A stretch of DNA of 64,000 nt from CAYMZZ01 sp044463125 (GTDB taxonomy: Bacteria; Bacteroidota; Bacteroidia; Chitinophagales; Chitinophagaceae), in contig JBIQMS010000014.1 in the NCBI GenBank assembly GCA_044463125.1, forward strand, positions 21,328-85,327, in the 5' to 3' direction. The stretch's first letter is position 1. Each line of letters opens with the position of its first letter. The translations under genes were made by a program, and so were the position numbers. Below, piece by piece: positions 43,051-50,419 of this stretch. The notes under the pieces are model-generated. The model was not told the origin of the DNA. It saw only the letters and a program-made list of their open reading frames with translations, and ran no database searches.

Positions 43051-44187
43051 TTAATCCTGCTTTTGCAGTACCGCTTTCCGCTGGAAATACTGCTTGAGTA
43101 CCGGCTGACACTTTTTCCAGTAGGCAAAAAAGGAGGGATAAAAGCCATTCACTTCAGGAAACAACCAGTCCCGCTCTTCTTTTATCCCCGGATAATGTTT
43201 GAATGCAGGATGTTTTCGGGAAATGATTTGAGGTACTTCCCTCAATCCGGGCAGTTCATTCAACTCTCCCACAAAAACCTGCAGTCCTTCTATATTTTTC
43301 GCAAGCCCCAACATAAACTTCATCACTTTATCGCTTACCGCAAAGTCCCGGAAATGAGAAGGTTCGAGGAGCAGAATTCTGTTGCCGGGTTTATCTGCAT
43401 GCCACAAGGGATCCAGGCTATAAGAGTTGTACAGGTATATCGGTAGTGATGGATCGATAACGGGTACTGCTGCCATGGGCAGGGTGCTGCTTCCGCTGAA
43501 TTCTCCCAATTCCTGCAAAGACTCCGGTATTGCCAACAGGGGGAGGGCCTCATAAGGTACATCCAGAAAACTGTCTTTCTGTTGGCTACCGGTGTATTTA
43601 TTGATATTGTCCTGGTTGCAGTAATAGGGCTTGGAGGAAAAGCTTCCCGCCACCCATTGCCAGCTACAGATGTTGCTGGCGATATCACCGTCAAGCAGAT
43701 GGTAATACAACCACTGCGCGGGCATTTGCCAGTAGCTGCGGGCGATATTGCAGGCAACACTGGCCAGATACATGCGCACGTGATTGTGCATATAGCCCGT
43801 TTCCTTCAGCTCCTCAATTGCCTGATCGATGGCTTCTATTCCCGTGCGCGCGTCCATTACCGAATGAGGAATCTTCCGGTTTTTTACACCTGTGTAGCGT
43901 CGCCGGATATCGTGATACAGATCATCTTCTAAAAATTCCCACACGCGTTGAAAATATTCCCGCCAGGCCAGCTCCTGTACCAGCTTCTCCGATTCGTTGT
44001 AACTGTAACCCTTTTCTATCAAAGTATGCAGAACCCTTCGCGGGCTGATTACTCCTCGTGATATATAGGGGGATAAATAAGTGACCGCCCCATCCGTATA
44101 GTTACGGGTACGCTCATAGGCAATAGGGTCAACCTGATCTATCCGGTCGAGTACGGAGGCAAAGTCGGTGGGGAAATGCATGCTCAT
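43051..44187 (-). CDS. FAD-binding photolyase-related protein with permuted domain order
   Basis: A 378-residue protein. Residues 1-205 match the photolyase/cryptochrome FAD-binding domain: YLSPYISRGVISPRRVLHTL, VQELAWREYFQRVWEF, GYMHNHVRMYLASVACN and HLLDGDIASNICSWQWVAGS. It starts directly with this domain and lacks the usual N-terminal alpha/beta antenna domain. Instead an alpha/beta-like segment sits at the C-terminus (ILLLEPSHFRDFAVSDKVMK, GLQVFVGELNEL), resembling the missing domain, so the order seems reversed. It is in the same orientation as the DUF2256 and photolyase-like genes just upstream. ATGs at 44217, 44187 and 44181 are possible. DNA repair or blue-light sensing is inferred. 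Confidence 0.8.
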   Translation of the reverse strand: MSMHFPTDFASVLDRIDQVDPIAYERTRNYTDGAVTYLSPYISRGVISPRRVLHTLIEKGYSYNESEKLVQELAWREYFQRVWEFLEDDLYHDIRRRYTGVKNRKIPHSVMDARTGIEAIDQAIEELKETGYMHNHVRMYLASVACNIARSYWQMPAQWLYYHLLDGDIASNICSWQWVAGSFSSKPYYCNQDNINKYTGSQQKDSFLDVPYEALPLLAIPESLQELGEFSGSSTLPMAAVPVIDPSLPIYLYNSYSLDPLWHADKPGNRILLLEPSHFRDFAVSDKVMKFMLGLAKNIEGLQVFVGELNELPGLREVPQIISRKHPAFKHYPGIKEERDWLFPEVNGFYPSFFAYWKKCQPVLKQYFQRKAVLQKQD

Positions 44188-44291
44188 AACATTTAGGAAT
44201 AAACCATACAACAGCATTTACGCAGCTATGTTGACTCCTGGATTATCTTATTCTTATTGTTGATGGAGTTGTTTGATAATCGGACGAATGT

Positions 44292-44450
44292 TTAAACAGA
44301 ATTCGTCTTTTTCTTATGATCCTTCCGACAACGGTCACTGCAATATTTCACCTGCTCCCAGTCGCGCTCCCATTTCTTTCGCCAGCGAAAGGGACGCTGG
44401 CAAATCACACATATTTTTTCCGGCAGAAATTCTTTACGTATCGCTTTCAT
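44292..44450 (-). CDS. DUF2256 small zinc-ribbon protein
   Basis: A 52-residue protein starting MKAIRKEFLPEKICVICQRP, with a CxxC pair and a second pair in KYCSDRCRKDH, giving a likely zinc-binding site, and a basic WRKKWERDW middle. This matches DUF2256, which is commonly encoded beside photolyase/cryptochrome genes. Its ATG overlaps the stop of the photolyase-like gene by four bases (ATGA), so the two are translationally coupled. It is followed by the permuted FAD protein gene (44187). Its short length makes it easy to miss. Function unknown; a role with the flavoproteins is inferred from the repeated association. Confidence 0.88.
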   Translation of the reverse strand: MKAIRKEFLPEKICVICQRPFRWRKKWERDWEQVKYCSDRCRKDHKKKTNSV

Positions 44451-45922
44451 AGATTGTCCAGAAACTTTTCTGCATGCTGCAAATGCCTGTTACGCTTCTC
44501 CGCCGGCATCTGGTCAAATTGGCGTACCAGCATACCCAGCCGGGGATTTTGCAGAAAGAAATCCCGATGCACATGCATAAATCGCCAGAAAAGTCCATCC
44601 CAGGTATTCTGCCATTCCCCTTTTTTCCAATCGGCCATTTTCAGCAAATAGTTGCTTCCGCTGATATAAGGTTTGGTAGTCATTAATCCAGCATCGGCAA
44701 ACTGACTCATGCCATATATATTGGGAACCATCACCCAATCGTAAGCATCAATAAAAAACGACATGAACCAACGGTACACTTCATTCGGATCAAATTCACA
44801 AAGCAGCATCAGGTTACCCAATACCATCAACCGTTCAATGTGGTGAGCGTAGGCGGATCGCTTAACGCGATTCGTCACTACATCAAAGGGCAGCATACCG
44901 GTGCTGCCCTGCCAGAATGATTCAGGAATTTTGCGCGTAAAACCCCAATAGTTTTGGGTGCGCTGCTTTCTTCCTTCGCGGGCATACAATTGCCGGATAA
45001 ATTCGCGCCAGCCCAAAACCTGCCGCACAAAACCTTCCAGGGAATTCAAGGGTACCTTGAATTCCTTTGCAGCGTCCAGCGCTTTATTCAGGACATCGCC
45101 CGGCAATAGCAGGCCTGCATTGAGCAAGGGTGAAAGCAGGGAATGGTGCAATACCGTTTCTCCTTGCAGCATCGCGTCTTCATAATCGCCAAAGGCCCGA
45201 AAGCGGTTTTCCAGAAAATCATCCAGCCATTTGCGGGCATCCGCTGACGTTATGGGATAGAAGAATGGATCGGGTCCTCCGTATTTCCATTCAAAATGTT
45301 CAGCAGCATATATTGTCGCTTCCGACACTATAGTAGAGCTTTTAGGAAATTGAATTGCCGGTGGCTTGCCAGCTCGCGGAAACCGCTTGCGGTTTTCGGT
45401 GTCAAAGCTCCATTTTCCTCCTGCTGGTTTGCCGTCGGACAAAACCAACAGACCCGTTCTTTTTCGTTGCCAGGTGTAAAAGTCAGTTTGAAAATATCTC
45501 TTCTGTTGAGAGAAAAATTCATCCGCTTCTTTTACAGTGATCAGGAAAGATGGGTTTTCGTGGCGTACCAACTGAATACCGGAATCGGCGGTTGATTGTT
45601 TCAAGCGCCGTTCCAGCCAGTCGTCATCGGGATCAATGTAGTGAATTAGTTGAACACCCTCTTTGCGCATGCCGGGAATGAGCAGCCTGATATCGCTGAG
45701 GTTATTGGTAGCGTCGATATACTTTACCTTCATTCCCTTCTTACGCCGGCTTTCGGCGAAATGCTGCATCGATGCCCGGTGGAAAATGATTTTATGTGGA
45801 TGAAAGTTGAATTGCCGGAAATAAAGTTGCTCTTCTACCAGGTAAATGGTTTCTGCTTTTTTCCAAAGCGCATGTTCTTCAAATAACTGATGCGGAAATA
45901 CGAGGATCGCTGTCGATGACAT
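44447..45922 (-). CDS. Cryptochrome/photolyase-related protein (PhrB-like), Fe-S cysteines missing
   Basis: A 491-residue flavoprotein of the FeS-BCP/PhrB (deoxyribodipyrimidine photolyase-related) family. The N-terminal alpha/beta domain begins SSTAILVFPHQLFEEH; the FAD domain shows GFVRQVLGWREFIRQLYA, AYAHHIERLMVLGNLMLLC and NIYGMSQFADAGLMTTKPYI. Family members have three clustered cysteines shortly after the SGxNY motif; here the segment reads MADWKKGEWQNTWDGLFWRF with none, so the [4Fe-4S] cluster is probably lost. It is first in an operon with DUF2256 and the permuted FAD protein, divergent from an SDR. Start 45922 chosen; 45973 would collide with the SDR gene. Family members repair 6-4 photoproducts. 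Confidence 0.88.
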   Translation of the reverse strand: MSSTAILVFPHQLFEEHALWKKAETIYLVEEQLYFRQFNFHPHKIIFHRASMQHFAESRRKKGMKVKYIDATNNLSDIRLLIPGMRKEGVQLIHYIDPDDDWLERRLKQSTADSGIQLVRHENPSFLITVKEADEFFSQQKRYFQTDFYTWQRKRTGLLVLSDGKPAGGKWSFDTENRKRFPRAGKPPAIQFPKSSTIVSEATIYAAEHFEWKYGGPDPFFYPITSADARKWLDDFLENRFRAFGDYEDAMLQGETVLHHSLLSPLLNAGLLLPGDVLNKALDAAKEFKVPLNSLEGFVRQVLGWREFIRQLYAREGRKQRTQNYWGFTRKIPESFWQGSTGMLPFDVVTNRVKRSAYAHHIERLMVLGNLMLLCEFDPNEVYRWFMSFFIDAYDWVMVPNIYGMSQFADAGLMTTKPYISGSNYLLKMADWKKGEWQNTWDGLFWRFMHVHRDFFLQNPRLGMLVRQFDQMPAEKRNRHLQHAEKFLDNL

Positions 45923-45971
45923 AGTTTGCTCAAACAATTTTTTCAGGTCATTGTTTGACAGAAAAAACTTC

Positions 45972-46688
45972 ATGGAATCGTTGAAAGGGAAACAGGTATT
46001 ATTGGCCGGTGCCACAGGTAGTATAGGATCGCAAACGGCGAAGTTATTGGCCCAGGGCGGAGCCCGGCTCTTCCTGGCCGGACGAAATCAGGATAAACTT
46101 GCATCGCTCGCCGCATCATTGCCCGGTGAAGGACATCAATATTTTGTTTGGGATGCCTGCGATGAGGAATCTTGTAAACGCATGGCGGATTCTGTTAAAG
46201 AAACGGTGCCGCAAATCGACATTTTGATAAACGCCAGTGGTATCGGCATTATCAAATCCATGGACAGTCTGAGCCTGGATGAATTCAGGCGCAGCCTTGA
46301 TGTAAACCTTACCGGTGCGTTCCTGCTGCTCAAATATTTTCTTCCGGCGATGAAGGAAGCCAAAAAAGGTTTGATCATCAATATACCCGGGGTATTGGGC
46401 AAAACACCCATGGCTGGCGCCGCGGCTTATAGCGCTTCCAAATACGGATTAATGGGGATGATGCAAAGTGTGCGCGAAGAATTGAAACGAACGGAAATAA
46501 GAATAACGAACATTTTCCTGGGTGGGGTAGACTCCAATTTTTGGGATACCATTGATCTGCGAGTGCAGCGCGAAAAAATGATCAGGGCCGAAGAAGCCGC
46601 AAGAGCGATCTGGTTTCTCTGCCAGCAGCCCGCATCGGGTGTGGTGAGTGAGATGGTGTTGCAGCCGTTTAATCATCAGGCGATATGA
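45972..46688 (+). CDS. Short-chain dehydrogenase/reductase
   Basis: A 238-residue classical SDR oxidoreductase using NAD(P)H. The cofactor motif is VLLAGATGSIGSQTAK, the central strand motif DILINASGIG (NASG in place of NNAG), and the active-site YSASKYG follows AGAAA. The catalytic Ser position appears replaced (LIINIPGVLGK has no Ser), which may alter activity. The ATG at 45972 gives the family N-terminus MESLKGKQVLLAG. It is divergent from the photolyase-like gene with a 49-bp gap. SDR genes often accompany these photolyase clusters, so a link to photoprotection is possible but unproven. Confidence 0.9.
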   Translation: MESLKGKQVLLAGATGSIGSQTAKLLAQGGARLFLAGRNQDKLASLAASLPGEGHQYFVWDACDEESCKRMADSVKETVPQIDILINASGIGIIKSMDSLSLDEFRRSLDVNLTGAFLLLKYFLPAMKEAKKGLIINIPGVLGKTPMAGAAAYSASKYGLMGMMQSVREELKRTEIRITNIFLGGVDSNFWDTIDLRVQREKMIRAEEAARAIWFLCQQPASGVVSEMVLQPFNHQAI

Positions 46689-46692
46689 GGGA

Positions 46693-46756
46693 GGTAGTAC
46701 GTAGTACGTTTTACGTAGTACGTTTTGTTTAAGGTTTAGGGTTTAAGGTTTAAGGG
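46693..46756 (+). repeat. Left arm: ACGTnnT shell then GTTTAAG shell
   Basis: ACGTAGT/ACGTTTT units then GTTTAAG/GTTTAGG units, matched by 46979-47085. Confidence 0.92.
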
Positions 46757-46795
46757 GTTGGTAGGTTGGGATATGAAAAAGTTTGGAGAAAAAAA

Positions 46796-46897
46796 TCTGC
46801 GAAAATCTGCGGGAAACTCTTCTGAAAACTGAAGCTGTTTAGAGTGCTGAAGCATTTCCCGCAGATTTTCGCAGATTTTACCGCAGATAGACGCTGA
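46796..46897. repeat. TCTGCG phased palindromic element, copy 4 (left arm short)
   Basis: Only two TCTGCG sites on the left (46796, 46806) but the full CGCAGA arm on the right (46860, 46870, 46882, with CGCTGA at 46892). The 48-bp core is inverted relative to copy 3, while the right flank matches copy 3 in the same orientation for about 80 bp. Confidence 0.93.
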
Positions 46898-46978
46898 TGA
46901 ATTGATTGTAGTAAAAACTGTCACCTTTTTTCGAACGCGACAATGTTGAAGGATAGTAATTAAACTATCAACAAAAAT

Positions 46979-47085
46979 TAAACCTTAAACCTTAAACCTT
47001 AAACCCTAAACAAAACGTACCACGTAAAACGTAAAACGTATAACGTAAAACGTATAACGTAAAACGTACTACGTACTACGTAAAA
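46979..47085 (-). repeat. Right arm: inverted GTTTAAG shell then ACGTnnT shell
   Basis: CCTTAAA/CCCTAAA units then about eleven ACGTAAA/ACGTATA/ACGTACT units. The array runs into the sigma-factor gene and forms its final codons. Confidence 0.92.
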
Positions 47086-47650
47086 CTTTCTTTCCGCTAT
47101 CCAAATCCGGCAATGCTGCCGCTATTTTTTTTACCGCTATGGCCAATTGATTTCTTACCGTAAGTGGCGATACCTGCATAATTTCCGCCGCTTCTTTATA
47201 GGCCATTCCTTCTTCTTTTACCAATTGAAATACCAGCCGGCATTGAGGAGGCAGCTCATGGATTACCTGCTGGATTCTTTTCTTCAACTCTTCCGTTATA
47301 AAAATATCTTCCGGATTACCAAACTCCACTTGCGGTTCAATATTGATATCCTCGAGTCGGGCCGGGGGATTTTTGAGGACACGTTGCAGGTAATTGAGAC
47401 TCAGGTTGCGGGCGATGGTATAGCAATAAACGCGGAGATTTTCAATTTCAGTAAGGCGGCTGCGGATCTGCCAGATTTTGATGAATACATCGGATACAAT
47501 TTCTTCCGCCGCCTCCGAAGATTTTACGATGGAGCTGGCGAAGCGATGCAACTCGTCGAAGTAATGGTAGTACAATGCCTTATAGGCATCCATATCTTCG
47601 AACAATGCAATCCGTCTTTGCAGTTCAGTTATGTTTGCAGCAGTAAGCAA
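47069..47650 (-). CDS. ECF RNA polymerase sigma factor
   Basis: A 193-residue sigma-70 family factor of the Bacteroidota ECF type. Region 2 is seen in YKALYYHYFDELHRFASSIV with EEIVSDVFIKIWQ; region 4 in IQQVIHELPPQCRLVFQLVK and YKEAAEIMQVSPLTVRNQL. The start is TTG at 47650 (family-length N-terminus) or ATG at 47593. The last residues KKVLRST and the stop come from the ACGTAGT array. The usual partner, a FecR anti-sigma factor next to an STN-type SusC, lies 1.5 kb away on the other strand, with proline dehydrogenase between. It may control the glucan locus. Confidence 0.9.
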   Translation of the reverse strand: MLTAANITELQRRIALFEDMDAYKALYYHYFDELHRFASSIVKSSEAAEEIVSDVFIKIWQIRSRLTEIENLRVYCYTIARNLSLNYLQRVLKNPPARLEDINIEPQVEFGNPEDIFITEELKKRIQQVIHELPPQCRLVFQLVKEEGMAYKEAAEIMQVSPLTVRNQLAIAVKKIAAALPDLDSGKKVLRST

Positions 47651-47704
47651 TCGTTGAATGAATTCCCTAACAATGTTAGGAAGAAATTCCTGATTGAAAA
47701 AACC

Positions 47705-48934
47705 TTATTGGTGCCGACGCTTCAGTTCCTTATTGATCAGCAACAGCTCGCGGCCGGTTTGTCCGCCCACCGATGTGTTTTCCTGTGCGCGGCGCATCAG
47801 ATAAGGAATCACATCTTCGATGGGGCCAAAAGGAAGATACTTGCTTACACTGCATCCTGCATGGGCAAGGTTGAACGTGATATTATCGCTCATGCCATAG
47901 AGTTGACTGAAATGAACGTGGGGATGGTTATTGGGAAGACTTTTTTCCTGCAGTAATTGCACAGCCAGCATATTGCTTTGCTCATTATGGGAAGCCACAA
48001 TCAACGCAATCCGATCGAGATGATCCATACAAAAACGAACGCCGTTGTTATAATCGCGGTCGCTGGCTTCCTTATCCGGTTGTATCGGGCTGGGATAATT
48101 CATTTCTTCGGCACGCTTTCGTTCTTTTTCCATATAAGCGCCCCGTACCAGCTTGGCGCCGAGGATAAAGCCTCTTTCCTTCGCGGCTTCGTGCGAATCG
48201 ATCAGAAATTGCAGGCGATCGTGACGATAGTGCTGTATGGTATTGTACACAACACAACGTTCTTTGTTGAAGGTATCCATCATCAGGATAGTGAGCGCAT
48301 CCACAGGATCCTGAATCCAGCTTTCTTCGGCATCAATCAACACTCCCACTTTTTTGGCGGCCGCGATTTCACAAATGCCCATCATACGGTGGCGTACGCG
48401 ATGCCATTCTTCTTTCTCGGCTGGCCCCAGCTCGTCAACAGCGGATAGAAAACGCTTCATCAGGCTGCCCTGCTTTTGGTGCATGGCCGTATCCAGTTTT
48501 TCCAAAAGTGCAAAGCGCGCGAAGCCGGTAACTTTCACGCTCATGAAGGGAATATTGGGTTGGGTGGCGGCATATTCGATCACGCGGATAAATTCTTCTT
48601 TGGCATGGTCAAAACCCGCTTCGCCATCGTCGCCGCCCTCCACACCATAATCAAGTATCACCTGCACGCCATACTCACCCAGCCGGCTGGCCACCGTGGC
48701 GGTTTGTTGCAGGGTTTCGCCTCCCACAAATTGTGTGAATATGGTATTGCGGATCAGCCCTTTCACCGGAAGGCCCGATTTTACGGCCCAGGGAGTAAGC
48801 CGGGTCCCCAGTTTTACCAGCCAGGGATAACCCATCAGGCTAAACAGGAAGCGTGCTTTTTTCAGTTGTTTATCGGATTTGTATTCAAAGGCGAATTCAG
48901 TATTCTCAAATGAAACGGGCATCGTTGCTGGCAT
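47705..48934 (-). CDS. Proline dehydrogenase
   Basis: A 409-residue single-function flavoenzyme that oxidises L-proline to pyrroline-5-carboxylate. Motifs on the (beta-alpha)8 barrel include VILDYGVEGGDDGE, SVKVTGFARFALLEKL, GVLIDAEESWIQDP, GAKLVRGAYMEKER and the C-terminal SKYLPFGPIEDVIPYLMRRA, which carries substrate-binding arginines. No P5C dehydrogenase or DNA-binding domain is fused, unlike long PutA. The ECF sigma gene follows 54 bp downstream on the same strand. ATGs at 48934 and 48922 are both possible; a -7 box lies at 48955-48962. Confidence 0.94.
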   Translation of the reverse strand: MPATMPVSFENTEFAFEYKSDKQLKKARFLFSLMGYPWLVKLGTRLTPWAVKSGLPVKGLIRNTIFTQFVGGETLQQTATVASRLGEYGVQVILDYGVEGGDDGEAGFDHAKEEFIRVIEYAATQPNIPFMSVKVTGFARFALLEKLDTAMHQKQGSLMKRFLSAVDELGPAEKEEWHRVRHRMMGICEIAAAKKVGVLIDAEESWIQDPVDALTILMMDTFNKERCVVYNTIQHYRHDRLQFLIDSHEAAKERGFILGAKLVRGAYMEKERKRAEEMNYPSPIQPDKEASDRDYNNGVRFCMDHLDRIALIVASHNEQSNMLAVQLLQEKSLPNNHPHVHFSQLYGMSDNITFNLAHAGCSVSKYLPFGPIEDVIPYLMRRAQENTSVGGQTGRELLLINKELKRRHQ

Positions 48935-48954
48935 ACGGGCGTTTGATTGTGCGG

Positions 48955-48962
48955 CAAAGGTA
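48955..48962 (-). promoter_or_regulatory. Promoter -7 box of proline dehydrogenase
   Basis: TACCTTTG followed by CCGC on the minus strand, 20 bases before the ATG at 48934. Confidence 0.55.
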
Positions 48963-48969
48963 GGCAGAA

Positions 48970-49043
48970 ACGTGAATCGTGAGGCGTGAGTCGTGAGGGA
49001 GTTTAGAGTTTAGGGTTTAAAGTTTAGAGTTTAGAGTTTAAAG
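48970..49043 (+). repeat. Left arm: GTGAGGC then GTTTAGA heptamers
   Basis: A few GTGAATC/GTGAGGC units turn into GTTTAGA/GTTTAGG/GTTTAAA units. Mirrored partly at 49065-49115. Confidence 0.88.
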
Positions 49044-49064
49044 ATCAACCATTGGTACTGGTAC

Positions 49065-49115
49065 CTAACACTAAACATTAAACCCTAAACCCTAAACCTT
49101 AAACTTTAAACTCCC
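49065..49115 (-). repeat. Right arm: inverted GTTTAGG heptamers
   Basis: CCTAAAC/CTTAAAC/TTTAAAC units; with the left arm they form an inverted repeat in the divergent gap between proline dehydrogenase and fecR. Confidence 0.88.
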
Positions 49116-49156
49116 TTGGTACATTCCCCCGCCACCCTGTGTCTATACTCATAATT

Positions 49157-50260
49157 ATGACCGAAGAAAGATTTTGGTTACTGGTAAGCCTGAAAATGAG
49201 CGGGGAGGCTACGGAGGCCGAGTTGCAGGAGTTAGAAGACCAACTTCAGCAGGAGCCTGCCCTTCGCTTGAAAGTTTCCATCATGGAACAGAACTGGCGT
49301 GCTAAAAAGGGTAGCCGCATGTCAAAGGACGATGCCTATAACCGGCACCTGCAGCGCCTGAGCCAGCAGTTGCACCTGGATCAGCAAAAACTTCCCTTGC
49401 AGGGCAGTCCGGATGAAATGGAGCAGCCGGTACGGCGTACCCTCTATCGTCGCCTGGCCTGGGTATCGGGGATCGCCGCTTCGCTATTGCTCGCATGGTC
49501 CTTGCTGGGCAATCCGTTTGACCTGTTCCCATCTCCCAAAGATCCGGCTCAGAATTCCATCAGTACCCGACGCGGCTCCAAGACAAAAGTAGAACTGCCC
49601 GATGGTACCCAGGTTTGGCTCAATGCCGATAGCCGGATTACCTATAATGAAGAATTCCAGGGGAAAATACGGGAGGTAAATCTTACCGGCGAAGCCTATT
49701 TCGATGTGGTGCGTGACGAAGACCGACCCTTTGTGATACATACAGAAGTAATAGATATCAAAGTATTGGGAACCGCATTCAATGTGCGGTCCTATAGCGA
49801 CGAGGAGAATACCGAAACTTCTCTCATCCATGGTTCGGTAGAAGTGACCCTGCGCAATCATCCGGAAAAAAAGTTTACCCTGAAGCCAAACGATAAGCTG
49901 ATCATCAATAACGCTGAAGCTGCACCCATCGCGGAGCAGGAAACCCCGGAAAAGCCGAGCAGCAAGGAAATTGTGCTCACCTGGGGAAAAGTGAACTATC
50001 AAAGCAAGGCCGATACAGTGGCCACCGAAGCCATGTGGACACGTAATAAGCTGGCATTCGACAAGAAAACAATGGAAGATATCGCCCTTACGCTCGAGCG
50101 ATGGTACGATATAACAGTAGAGATTGAAAACGAAAAAATAAAATCCACTGAATTCTCCTTAACCATTGAGGACGAAAGCCTGCAACAGGTGATGGAGGCC
50201 TTACGCGAAGCGGGCAAATTCCGCTACCGAATAGAGAAAAAGAAACTGATTATATGGTAA
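49157..50260 (+). CDS. FecR-family anti-sigma factor
   Basis: A 367-residue inner-membrane protein. The N-terminal cytoplasmic part (residues 1-90) should bind an ECF sigma factor; one membrane segment lies near residues 95-118 (WVSGIAASLLLAWSLLG). The periplasmic FecR domain shows VELPDGTQVWLNADSRITY, VNLTGEAYFDV and IKVLGTAFNVRSY, and the C-terminal DUF4974-type module reads LTLERWYDITVEIENEKI. It receives a signal from the STN domain of the downstream SusC and releases the sigma factor. A GTG 18 bp upstream is open; ATG 49157 is chosen. Confidence 0.93.
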   Translation: MTEERFWLLVSLKMSGEATEAELQELEDQLQQEPALRLKVSIMEQNWRAKKGSRMSKDDAYNRHLQRLSQQLHLDQQKLPLQGSPDEMEQPVRRTLYRRLAWVSGIAASLLLAWSLLGNPFDLFPSPKDPAQNSISTRRGSKTKVELPDGTQVWLNADSRITYNEEFQGKIREVNLTGEAYFDVVRDEDRPFVIHTEVIDIKVLGTAFNVRSYSDEENTETSLIHGSVEVTLRNHPEKKFTLKPNDKLIINNAEAAPIAEQETPEKPSSKEIVLTWGKVNYQSKADTVATEAMWTRNKLAFDKKTMEDIALTLERWYDITVEIENEKIKSTEFSLTIEDESLQQVMEALREAGKFRYRIEKKKLIIW

Positions 50261-50329
50261 AGAACGATTGCTTAACTCCTAAAAAAACTGCCAATATGGA
50301 AAATACTTCCTGATGAGGGATTAAAAAAG

Positions 50330-50358
50330 AACGGGAAATGTTTGCGGCATTCCCCGTT
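50330..50358 (+). promoter_or_regulatory. Hairpin in the susC leader
   Basis: AACGGGAAATG and CATTCCCCGTT pair over 10 of 11 positions with a 7-base loop, 60 bp ahead of the susC start. Confidence 0.45.
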
Positions 50359-50372
50359 GCTGAACGACAAAC

Positions 50373-50392
50373 ATTGCTCAGGCCTGAGCAAT
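50373..50392. promoter_or_regulatory. Perfect 20-bp palindrome before susC
   Basis: ATTGCTCAGG joined to its exact complement CCTGAGCAAT, 28 bp before the susC ATG. Either a dimeric regulator site or a short stem at the 5' end of the mRNA. Confidence 0.55.
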
Positions 50393-50419
50393 ATTCCATC
50401 ATTAAATCAAAACTAAGGT

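Noticed and set aside
45923..45973. Photolyase-like protein starting 17 codons earlier (MKFFLSNNDLKK)
   Set aside because: It would overlap the start of the divergent SDR gene; the family start fits the ATG at 45922.
46796..46897. Phased TCTGCG element as an insertion sequence
   Set aside because: No transposase frame, no target-site duplication visible, and the length is about 125 bp. A MITE-like origin remains possible.
14994..49115. GTTTAGG/CCCTAAA arrays identical to the plant telomere repeat, suggesting plant DNA contamination
   Set aside because: Units are degenerate, short, in both orientations and embedded between clear bacterial genes together with other heptamer families.
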